Assembly: GCF_048269565.1 (NCBI RefSeq)
Contig: NZ_JBLXIK010000001.1
Coordinates: forward strand, 310,001-374,000
Direction: 5' to 3'
DNA: 64,000 bases
Source of the DNA: Maricaulis sp048269565
GTDB taxonomy: Bacteria > Pseudomonadota > Alphaproteobacteria > Caulobacterales > Maricaulaceae
The notes beneath the pieces were generated by a model. It saw only the letters and a program-made list of their open reading frames with translations, was not told where the DNA came from and did not search any database. Numbering within the stretch: the first letter of the stretch is position 1; every line of letters begins with the position of its first letter. The translations under genes and the position numbers were made by a program. Shown here piece after piece: positions 32,713-40,458 of the stretch.

Positions 32713-34341
32713 TCACCCCGTCTGGCTCAGATCGGGTTCCTCATTCCGCGTCAGCGCGATCTCGATGGCGTTCAACAATGCCGCTTGTTCGATCGGCTTG
32801 GTGACAAAGGCATCCATCCCTGCGGCCAGGCATCGATCCCGGGCTTCGCTCATGGCATTGGCGGTGAGCGCAATGATCGGAAGCCCGCCCCTGCTCCCGG
32901 GCAATGTGCGGATCGCACGCGTGGCCTGAAGCCCGTCCATCTCCGGCATCTCCATGTCCATCAGGACGACTTCATAATGTTGTGTCGTCACCGCCTCGAC
33001 AGCTTCGCGTCCATTGGCGACGAAATCGGCCCGATAGCCGCCAAGCCTGAGAAATCCGCGCACAACGGCCTGATTGACCATATTGTCTTCGGCAACGAGA
33101 ATCCGTGCGTCCGTCAGATGCGGGCGGTTCGCGATCGGGGCTGGCAGAGCGGCGGCACTGCCGGCGTCCGCTTCGACGACCGCGAGGGGAAGTTCAAACC
33201 AGAACATCGAGCCTTCGCCTTCGACGCTGGTGAAACCGATGGAGCCACCCATCAGTTCGACGAGCCGCTGACAGATCGCGAGCCCCAGCCCGGTGCCCCG
33301 GTGGCTGCGCTTGGTGTCCGTATCCGCCTGCGTGAAGGACTGGAACAGGCTCGATTGCGCCGACAGGGGGATGCCGCAACCGGTATCGTGAACCTCGACA
33401 CGCATGGCGCTGCGATTGCGGTTGAGGTCGATGAACAGGATGTCGACCCGGATCGAGCCAGTTTCCGTGAATTTGAGCGCATTGCCGACCAGATTGTTAA
33501 GCAGTTGTTTCAGGCGCATCTGATCGGCATTGAACAGGCGCTGATCGTCGGCCTGGACCGTGATTGCCAGCTCAATCTGCTTGTTTCGCGCCGGCACGCA
33601 CCAAAGCCGCTTCACATCATCCGCCAGCTTGGCTGGGGAGGAGGGTTGGGGATCGAGACTCATCCGGCCAGCCTCGATCTTGGAGAGATCGAGAATATCG
33701 TTCAGCAATCGCATCAGAACCTGCCCGGAATCGTTGATGACCCGGGCATATTCGGCTTGTTCCTCATCCAGCGGTGTGCTCATCAGGATTTGAGAGATGC
33801 CGAGTACGCCGTTGAGCGGTGTGCGGATCTCGTGACTCATCGTGGCGAGAAATTCGGATTTCGCGCGTGACGCAGCCTGTGCCTCAATCCGGGCCCGGCC
33901 CAGCTGCTCGGCCAGGGCGGAGAGTTTTTGTGTTCGTTGCACGCTTTCGTGAGCGATCGCCGAGAACAGGGCCAGTGCCGTCCCGACGCCGACGAGTTCG
34001 CCATCGCGTACCGCGATGAAGCCTTCCATCAGGGCGGACGGACGATCGCGTACGATCAGCGCATTGAGTTCGGCCAGGGGCGTCGATGCCTCGACAATCA
34101 GCGGCGTCTTGTTCATGACGAATGTGATCGGACGCCGGCTGAACAGCGCCCGGCCATGCCGGTCGGCCATCTTCAGGAAGAACTGGTCGCGCGAGACCAG
34201 CCCGACCGGCTTGCCCCCCTCGACCACGGCGAGAACCAGCAGGTCTTCGTCTTCGGACAACATCTCATAGACTTCCGCACCGCGGGTCTGGGATTGAATA
34301 ATGGGTGCATCCACCAGTACGTCGCGTACGCGTTTTACCAT
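32713..34341 (-). CDS. Hybrid sensor histidine kinase with CBS-like input and receiver domain
   Basis: The 542-aa protein lacks a membrane segment. An N-terminal CBS-pair-like region (about residues 1-120, with AVVEGGKPVGLVSRDQF) precedes a short coiled coil, a HisKA domain with the phospho-histidine in MSHEIRTPLNG (His171), an HATPase domain (GTGLGLAICQRL), and a C-terminal receiver (phospho-Asp in VVLMDMEMPEMDG). An intact ATP-lid and receiver make it a complete hybrid kinase. The start is ATG 34341 (a TTG 17 codons upstream is possible). Its partner phosphotransfer protein is unknown. Confidence 0.9.
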   Translation of the reverse strand: MVKRVRDVLVDAPIIQSQTRGAEVYEMLSEDEDLLVLAVVEGGKPVGLVSRDQFFLKMADRHGRALFSRRPITFVMNKTPLIVEASTPLAELNALIVRDRPSALMEGFIAVRDGELVGVGTALALFSAIAHESVQRTQKLSALAEQLGRARIEAQAASRAKSEFLATMSHEIRTPLNGVLGISQILMSTPLDEEQAEYARVINDSGQVLMRLLNDILDLSKIEAGRMSLDPQPSSPAKLADDVKRLWCVPARNKQIELAITVQADDQRLFNADQMRLKQLLNNLVGNALKFTETGSIRVDILFIDLNRNRSAMRVEVHDTGCGIPLSAQSSLFQSFTQADTDTKRSHRGTGLGLAICQRLVELMGGSIGFTSVEGEGSMFWFELPLAVVEADAGSAAALPAPIANRPHLTDARILVAEDNMVNQAVVRGFLRLGGYRADFVANGREAVEAVTTQHYEVVLMDMEMPEMDGLQATRAIRTLPGSRGGLPIIALTANAMSEARDRCLAAGMDAFVTKPIEQAALLNAIEIALTRNEEPDLSQTG

Positions 34342-34436
34342 GAGCTCGGCCTCGATCCATTTCGTCCGAGATTGGCCTTGGTGCGATTTCAAACTCCTGA
34401 ATACATGAAAGGTTTCACAGATTATTCATGAGATTG

Positions 34437-34769
34437 TCATGGGTTCTGTCGCGATGATTGCGACAGCCAGGCGAGAAAGTCCGGCGAACTCATGCCGGCA
34501 TCGATCCTGAGCGCGAGGAAGCAGGGCGTGGTCGCCGGGTGGAGTTCGCGCAGGCGGCTCTGCAGTGCGCCGGTTGTTCTGGCGTCTGCCTTCAGGATCA
34601 TCACGGCCTCATCCGCAATCTCCACTGCGCCCTGCCAGCGATAGACGCTTCTCATCCCCGGCAGGATGTTGGCGCAGGCGCAAAGGCGCTCCTCCACCAG
34701 CGTCCGGGCTGCGCCCTCCGCCAGCGCCGCCTCGGGCCAGGTGGTGTAGATCCAGCGATACTTGCTCAT
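34437..34769 (-). CDS. cutA: Divalent cation tolerance protein CutA
   Basis: The 110-aa product is of normal CutA size and shows the family's LVEERLCACANILPGMRSVYRWQG core (about residues 24-47, seen in parts), which forms the trimeric ferredoxin-like fold. CutA is linked to copper and other divalent metal tolerance but its exact role is uncertain. The ATG at 34769 was chosen over one two codons earlier because AGGGG lies at suitable distance from it. Confidence 0.92.
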   Translation of the reverse strand: MSKYRWIYTTWPEAALAEGAARTLVEERLCACANILPGMRSVYRWQGAVEIADEAVMILKADARTTGALQSRLRELHPATTPCFLALRIDAGMSSPDFLAWLSQSSRQNP

Positions 34770-34803
34770 GGCCATCCCCTGCTCGCGCGACTATAGAACG
34801 GCC

Positions 34804-35523
34804 ATGGATACCAGACCGACATCGAACTCCGCCCTGCTACTCTTCTCCGGTGGCCAGGATTCCGCAACCTGTCTTGCCTGGGCGCTGTCACGCTTTGACC
34901 GCGTCGAGACGGTCGGATTCGACTACGGCCAGCGTCACCATGTCGAGATGCAGGCCCGGCTCGATGTCCGCGACGCGATGGCGGCAGGCTTTCCGGACTG
35001 GGCCGGGCGGCTGGGCGCGGATCATGTCATTGATCTGGCCGGCTATGGTGCCATCGCCGAAAGCGCCCTGACGGCCGACCGCGCCATCGAGATGGAAGCC
35101 AGTGGTCTGCCGAGCACCTTCGTGCCGGGCCGCAACCTGGTCTTCCTCACCGTCGCCTCGGCGCTCGCCTATCGGCGCGGGCACGGCGTGATGGTGGGGG
35201 GCATGTGCGAGACGGATTTCTCCGGCTATCCCGACTGCCGCCGCGCCACGATCGACGCCATGCAAAAGGCCCTCACGCTCGGGCTCGCCATGGATATCCT
35301 CATCGAGACGCCGCTGATGTGGCTCGACAAGGCGCAGAGCTGGGCCCTGGCGCACGAGCTCGGCGGCGAGCCCCTGGTCGAGCTCATCCGCACCCGCACC
35401 CATACCTGCTATCGCGGTGATCGCAGCCAGCTGCATGACTGGGGCTATGGCTGCGGCGATTGCCCGGCCTGTGAACTGCGCGCGGCGGGCTGGCGACAAT
35501 GGCGCAGCGGGGTGCCGGCATGA
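34804..35523 (+). CDS. queC: 7-cyano-7-deazaguanine synthase QueC
   Basis: QueC converts carboxydeazaguanine to preQ0 with ATP and ammonia, in the queuosine pathway. The 239-aa product has the PP-loop LLLFSGGQDSATC (residues 11-23) and the C-terminal zinc-site cysteines in CYRGD and CGDCPAC (about 216-222). The frame's start is ATG 34804; upstream residues are unsupported. Its TGA overlaps queE's ATG (ATGA), so the two are coupled. queD and queF are not in the window. Confidence 0.95.
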   Translation: MDTRPTSNSALLLFSGGQDSATCLAWALSRFDRVETVGFDYGQRHHVEMQARLDVRDAMAAGFPDWAGRLGADHVIDLAGYGAIAESALTADRAIEMEASGLPSTFVPGRNLVFLTVASALAYRRGHGVMVGGMCETDFSGYPDCRRATIDAMQKALTLGLAMDILIETPLMWLDKAQSWALAHELGGEPLVELIRTRTHTCYRGDRSQLHDWGYGCGDCPACELRAAGWRQWRSGVPA

Positions 35524-36149
35524 AGTATTCGGTCAAGGAGATATTCATGACGGTGCAGGGCGAGGGCGCCCAGGCCGGGCGTCCGGCGGTCTTCCTGCGC
35601 TTTGCCGGCTGTAACCTGTGGAGCGGCCGCGAGCAGGACCGCGCGTCTGCGGTGTGCAATTTCTGCGACACGGATTTTGTCGGCATGGACGGGCCCGGCG
35701 GCGGACGGTTCGAGACGCCGGAGGCGCTGGTCGCTGCGGTCGCGGCGATGTGGCCGGGTGGCGGCAAGCCGCTGGTCGTGTGCACGGGCGGTGAGCCGCT
35801 GTTGCAGCTTGATGCCCGCTTGATCGACGCCTTTCACGCGGCCGGTTTCGAGATTGCCATCGAGACCAACGGCACGCTGGCGGCACCGGACGGCATTGAC
35901 TGGATCACGGTCAGCCCCAAGGGCAAGGCACCGGTGGTCCAGCGCCATGGCGATGAGCTGAAACTCGTCTTTCCCCAGCCCGGACTCGATCCGGCTGACT
36001 ATCTGGGGTGGGACTTCAAACGCTTCTCGCTGCAGCCCATGGATGGCGATGCGATGATGGAGAATGCACAGGCGGCGTTTGAGTACTGCATTGCGCACCC
36101 GGAGTGGACGCTCAGCCTGCAGACCCATAAATGGATTGGCGCACCCTGA
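35520..36149 (+). CDS. queE: 7-carboxy-7-deazaguanine synthase QueE
   Basis: QueE is a radical SAM enzyme that rearranges carboxytetrahydropterin to carboxydeazaguanine. The 209-aa product shows MTVQGEGAQAGRPAVFLRFAGCNLW near the N-terminus (in parts) with cluster cysteines at Cys31, Cys46 and Cys49 (CNFCDTDF). The gap between the first and second cysteines is long, a known QueE-type departure from CX3CX2C. ATGA overlap with queC supports operon expression. Confidence 0.94.
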   Translation: MKYSVKEIFMTVQGEGAQAGRPAVFLRFAGCNLWSGREQDRASAVCNFCDTDFVGMDGPGGGRFETPEALVAAVAAMWPGGGKPLVVCTGGEPLLQLDARLIDAFHAAGFEIAIETNGTLAAPDGIDWITVSPKGKAPVVQRHGDELKLVFPQPGLDPADYLGWDFKRFSLQPMDGDAMMENAQAAFEYCIAHPEWTLSLQTHKWIGAP

Positions 36150-36155
36150 TCGGGA

Positions 36156-36527
36156 TCAGTTTTCCAGGAAACCGCAGGCGGCGGACATGTCGGCTTCCGA
36201 ATCCTGCAGGAAGCGGGCAATGCGCAGGATGTCCTCGGCGGAATACCCTCCCTCGCGTACCAGCCGCGCCACTTCGACCTCCATGCCGTCAGGGTCGGTG
36301 GCGAAGCGGTACATCCGGCCAACAACATAGAAGTCGCGATAATCAAGCTGTGCCGACAACCAGCCGGCTGTACAGGCGCATGACGGAAGCGGATCCTGCA
36401 ACCGTGTGCCGACCTGGGCGATACAGGACCGCACAATCTCACGCGTCATTGTCTGCCGCGACGGCGCGTCTGCTGCCTGTGTCAGCAGAAGAGACGCGAA
36501 AACCGAAATCAAACTCGTAGCCAACAT
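36156..36527 (-). CDS. Exported small cysteine-containing protein, unknown
   Basis: A 123-aa product with a signal peptide (residues 1-19) and a mature domain with cysteines at 35, 50, 52 and near 118, likely forming disulphides. The C-terminal half is helical and acidic. GGGGGAAA precedes the ATG. I do not recognise the family. Convergent with queE, whose stop is 6 nt away. Confidence 0.7.
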   Translation of the reverse strand: MLATSLISVFASLLLTQAADAPSRQTMTREIVRSCIAQVGTRLQDPLPSCACTAGWLSAQLDYRDFYVVGRMYRFATDPDGMEVEVARLVREGGYSAEDILRIARFLQDSEADMSAACGFLEN

Positions 36528-36651
36528 GCCGTTTCCCCCAAACCGGCTTTGGTCGCATCATTGCGCGGCTAAGCGCTTGAGTCCACCAAAGAAAAGGCGC
36601 GCCATCGCTGGCGCGCCTGTCCCGGTGCAAGTTCTGGACCTGTTGCCTGCG

Positions 36652-37173
36652 TCAGGAAGCTTCACCATTGCGTTCGGCAATGCCCTCGCCGACATCATCG
36701 GCAAAGCGGCGGAAGGCGCGTCGCGCATCGGTCCATGTGCTGGCGCCAATCACATCGACGACGGAGTGGGAATGCCAAGCATAACTGTAGCTCTCCAGCA
36801 TTTCGCCGGAGGCCGAAACCAGCTCGGCCTCGACACTGGCGCCGCCGATGCTGATGCTGTCCAGGCTGAGCCCGGGCGTATCACGCATCTGTTCCATGGT
36901 CGGCCGGTTGGGTTCGGCATCGAGAATGGTGACGTACAGGGTCGAGCCGTTCTCGCCGAGATGGCCGGCCAGTTCACGTTCGAGAGCACCGCGCAGGATG
37001 TCCCGGAGCCGGTCGAATTCGCGTTCGCCGATTTCATCGGCCCTGTCGGCGAGTGCTTCGCCGATCTGGATCGGTGCGATCGAAACGGGTTCTGCGGCAA
37101 GCGCCGCTCCGGCGGTCAGGGACAGGGCTGTCGCTGCCGCCAGGGAGAATGTCTTCGTCATTAGCCGCAACAT
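36652..37173 (-). CDS. Exported protein of unknown function
   Basis: A 173-aa product with a signal peptide (about residues 1-27, cleavage near ALA) and an alpha/beta mature domain (SIAPIQIGEALADRADEIGE, then LESYSYAWHSHSVVDVIG). GGAGG directly before ATG 37173 sets the start; an ATG four codons earlier is in frame but overlaps the ribosome site. Looks like a periplasmic or lipoprotein-associated protein, without a named domain. Confidence 0.7.
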   Translation of the reverse strand: MLRLMTKTFSLAAATALSLTAGAALAAEPVSIAPIQIGEALADRADEIGEREFDRLRDILRGALERELAGHLGENGSTLYVTILDAEPNRPTMEQMRDTPGLSLDSISIGGASVEAELVSASGEMLESYSYAWHSHSVVDVIGASTWTDARRAFRRFADDVGEGIAERNGEAS

Positions 37174-37290
37174 GTGCGCCTCCATGAAACCAAGTCTGTG
37201 TCCCTCGCCATCATCATAGCAGGTCAGCCGGGGCTTTGTTAGAGGGCAGCAGGCCGCACCGGCCGTATGGCCGATTAAATTCCCGTAGGG

Positions 37291-37494
37291 TCAGCGATCA
37301 TTGTCATCGTCATCATCGCCATCCGGCAGAACGAGATCAACCGCAGCGCCGCCGACCGCGCCGACGGTTTTCACCGCCGTGCCGGCCGTGCCGATCGCGA
37401 CATCGGTGACGAGGGCCGTCGCACCGATCACCAGGCAGCCGGACAGGCTCGGTGCGATCAGGGCCAGCAGCAGGATGGGGCGAAGGTATCTCAT
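37291..37494 (-). CDS. Small lipoprotein with acidic tail
   Basis: A 67-aa product with a lipobox LSGC (lipidated Cys20) after a hydrophobic signal, then a Val/Ala/Gly-rich segment and an acidic tail GDDDDDNDR. This resembles small alphaproteobacterial lipoproteins of the NF038104 type. GGAG precedes the ATG. Function unknown. Confidence 0.75.
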   Translation of the reverse strand: MRYLRPILLLALIAPSLSGCLVIGATALVTDVAIGTAGTAVKTVGAVGGAAVDLVLPDGDDDDDNDR

Positions 37495-37561
37495 GGCAGT
37501 CTCCAGTCAGGGTTACCGCCACCCTTCGCCCACAAGCCTTGCATTAGGATGAAGGCCGCAA

Positions 37562-38263
37562 TTATTCCGGCACCTCCACCATCACCAGTTCCAGCGCCCC
37601 GGTCGCCTTGATGGTGATGAGGGCTTCATCCCGGATCGCTGCCGCATCGCGTGCTGCGAGGGCGACACCATTCACCTCGCCCTCGCCGATGGCCAGGGTG
37701 AGATAGACGCGGTGACCGGGTTTCAGCCGATGGCTGACCGTCTGGCCAGCGTCCAGCGTGGCGCCGAACACCCGCGCATCCTGGCGGATCAGCAGGCCGC
37801 CCTCCGTTTCCGGATCACCCGAGGCGAGCACCACCAGCTCGCCGGTCCGCGCTCCGGTCGGAAAGCTCGCTGTCTCCCAGCGGGGCTCGCCGCCGGCCTC
37901 GCGCGGCAGGATCCAGATCTGGAACAGCGTCGTGGTCTCGCCTTCCTGGTTGAATTCGGAATGACGGATGCCGCTGCCGGCCGACATCACCTGGACATCA
38001 CCGGCGACCGTGCGGCCGGCATTGCCGAGGCTGTCGCGGTGGCTGATGGCGCCCTCGCGGACATAGGTGATGATTTCCATATTCTCGTGCGGGTGGGGCG
38101 GGAAGCCAGCATCGGCGGCGATCTCGTCATCATTCCAGACCCGCAAGGCCCCCCAGCCCATCCGGTCGGGGGCGTGATAGCCGCCGAAGCTGAAATGGTG
38201 GCGGGCGTTCAGCCAGTCATTCCTGAAGCGGCCGAGACTGTCGAATGCGCGTTTCTCGATCAT
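37562..38263 (-). CDS. Pirin family protein (YhhW-like)
   Basis: The 233-aa bicupin has the pirin metal site in its N-terminal domain (HPHENMEIITYV, about residues 57-68), then SHRDSLGNAG, and GSGIRHSEFN (about 97-106), whose His and Glu bind iron. Pirins act as quercetinases in E. coli or as redox cofactors. GGAG lies about 8 nt before ATG 38263; a longer open frame upstream is unsupported. Confidence 0.92.
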   Translation of the reverse strand: MIEKRAFDSLGRFRNDWLNARHHFSFGGYHAPDRMGWGALRVWNDDEIAADAGFPPHPHENMEIITYVREGAISHRDSLGNAGRTVAGDVQVMSAGSGIRHSEFNQEGETTTLFQIWILPREAGGEPRWETASFPTGARTGELVVLASGDPETEGGLLIRQDARVFGATLDAGQTVSHRLKPGHRVYLTLAIGEGEVNGVALAARDAAAIRDEALITIKATGALELVMVEVPE

Positions 38264-38403
38264 GATCGATCTCCATCTGTTCGTGTTGAACCGACAGATA
38301 GGCACCCTCGCGGGCACCAGAAACGCAGGCAATGGACGTTGAATTATTCCGGTCGGGCACGAATGGGCCCGGCATCATTGCGCCCAATGACGGTGGCCCC
38401 GGA

Positions 38404-40458
38404 CTATTTGCCCTCGCGCCACCAGCCCAGCCCCATGAAGGCGGCGATCAGCAGGGCGATGATCAGGGCCGGCAATACCGGACGGCTCCGGGAGGCGCGC
38501 ACGATATAGCGTTCATTGCGTTGCAGGCCGAGCCAGCCGCGGCCGGCCTGGTCGGCCCCCAGGCGGGTGCGGCGCAGGTCGGGCAGGCGGGCATCGCTGC
38601 CTTCGCCGATCGCAAACAGGCCGCCACCGCTCGCCTCGATTACCGGCGCGAGATGGTCGCCGGTCGGGCGCAGATCGGCATATTCGAGCGGATTGAGCGG
38701 GCCAAGCGCGGCGACCGTGGTCAGATCGCCCGAACGCAGGCGCACAAGTCCGGAGCCATTCGCCGGCACGGCGACGGAATAGCGGCCATCGGCATCCTGG
38801 CTCATGCTCGCGATCTGTTGCTCGCCATCGGGCCAGGTGATTTGCAGCGGCGGCGCGGTATCGGCCAGGGTGACGCGATTGGCGTGCAACTCGCCATCAT
38901 TGGCATAGGCGGTAAGCCTTTCCTCGTCGAGCTCGGGCTCCCTCATCAGCCAGTGCGAGACCCGCCGGAACATTTCCGCATAGGGGCCGCCGCCTTCAAA
39001 GCCGCGCGCCCACAGCCAGGTCTGGTCGCTCATCACGATCGCGGCGCGCCCCTCGCCGGAGCGCTGGACCACCAGCAGCGGATTGCCATCAGGGGCCTGT
39101 AACAGGGTTTCCCCACCCAGCGAGACACCATGGATCTGGCGCAGCCAGCGGCCCCAGCTCGGATTTTCGCCGCCGCCTTCAAGCCCGGCTGTGACGGGGT
39201 GGCGCATGCCGGCGGCAGTCGTCTGCGGTGTGAAACCGCCATCGGTGATATAGCCGGTCGGCCGTACCGGCAGCACGGCGGCCAGCGGCGTCCGGTACAG
39301 GCTCGGGCCCCCGGCGAAGGGCGGTCCGGCAGTGACCAGCAGCGCGCCGCCATCTTCGACATAGCGGGCGATATAGTCGAAATAGATCGGGGGCATGATG
39401 TTGCGCCGGCGATAGCGGTCGAAAATCACCAGATCGAATTCGCTCAACCGTTCGACGAACAGCTCCTGAACCGGGAAACCGATCAGGGCGAGTTCCTCCA
39501 CCGGCGTGCTGTCACGGCGGTCCGGCGGACGCAGGATGGTAAAGTGGACCAGGTCGACCGAAGGGTCGGATTTGAGCAGATTGCGCCAGGCGCGGGCGCC
39601 ATTGTGCGGCTCGCCGGTGACCAGCAATACACGCAGCCGGTCACGCACCCCGTTTACCGAGACGGCGGCGCGGTTATTGATCAGCGACAATTCCTGCGGG
39701 CCGGGCTCGACCTCGGCCTCGATCACATTCTGGCCGCGGCGCTCGACCGGTACTTCGACCCGGGTCGAGCGGCCGATCGGGATGCGGTGGGTTTGCGGCT
39801 CGCCGCCCTCGAAGCGGAAGGAGACCATTGCGGTGCCCTGCATTGCGTCGTCCTCGACGCGCAGCACGAAGGCGACGGTCTGGCCGACAATGCCGTAGCG
39901 CGGGGCTTCCTCGATCACCAGGCGGCGGTCACCGGCATTGCGGTCACCGGCCATGGCCTGGTGGACGGGGGCATTGAGGTTGAGGCTGTCCGGATCGGCG
40001 GGGGCATCGTGGATCTGCCCGTCGCTCGTCAGCACGACCCCGGCGAGCCGGTCCGGCGGCACGCTGGCGAGGGCCGTATTGAGACCCTCGAACAACATGG
40101 TGCCATCGGCACTGGTGCCGGCCTCGACCTCGACCAGCTCGAGCAGCGGATCGCTGTCGGCCTGCTGGCGCAGGGCGTCGGCCATGGCATCAGCCGCTTC
40201 GCTGCGCGCGCCGACATCCATGCTGGCACTGCGATCAGTGACCAGCACCGCGATATCCGCGAGCGGATCGCGCTCTTCCTCGACCAGCGATGGATTGGCC
40301 AGGGTCAGCGCCAGCGCGATGACGGCGAGGCTGCGCCACAGCCAGCCGGCCAGTCTCTGCCAGGCCCCGAGAATGATCGCGACCAGGGCAAGGCCAGTCA
40401 GCCCGGCCAGCAGGGGCCAGGGGATGAGCGGTGCGAAATCGAGTGCGGTCGCGTTCAT
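38404..40458 (-). CDS. Membrane protein with VWA-like region, last gene of the MoxR operon
   Basis: The 684-aa protein has two N-terminal helices (about residues 13-31 and 38-56), a VWA-like region starting VLVTDRSASMD (MIDAS-type DxSxS, about 71-81), a central glutamine-amidotransferase-like fold (DLVIFDRYRR, then ARYVEDGGALLVTAG), and a C-terminal helix (about 662-680). Alphaproteobacterial MoxR operons end with such a protein. Its ATG overlaps the previous stop (ATGA). It probably works with the upstream membrane protein in cell-envelope or protein-complex maturation. Confidence 0.8.
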   Translation of the reverse strand: MNATALDFAPLIPWPLLAGLTGLALVAIILGAWQRLAGWLWRSLAVIALALTLANPSLVEEERDPLADIAVLVTDRSASMDVGARSEAADAMADALRQQADSDPLLELVEVEAGTSADGTMLFEGLNTALASVPPDRLAGVVLTSDGQIHDAPADPDSLNLNAPVHQAMAGDRNAGDRRLVIEEAPRYGIVGQTVAFVLRVEDDAMQGTAMVSFRFEGGEPQTHRIPIGRSTRVEVPVERRGQNVIEAEVEPGPQELSLINNRAAVSVNGVRDRLRVLLVTGEPHNGARAWRNLLKSDPSVDLVHFTILRPPDRRDSTPVEELALIGFPVQELFVERLSEFDLVIFDRYRRRNIMPPIYFDYIARYVEDGGALLVTAGPPFAGGPSLYRTPLAAVLPVRPTGYITDGGFTPQTTAAGMRHPVTAGLEGGGENPSWGRWLRQIHGVSLGGETLLQAPDGNPLLVVQRSGEGRAAIVMSDQTWLWARGFEGGGPYAEMFRRVSHWLMREPELDEERLTAYANDGELHANRVTLADTAPPLQITWPDGEQQIASMSQDADGRYSVAVPANGSGLVRLRSGDLTTVAALGPLNPLEYADLRPTGDHLAPVIEASGGGLFAIGEGSDARLPDLRRTRLGADQAGRGWLGLQRNERYIVRASRSRPVLPALIIALLIAAFMGLGWWREGK

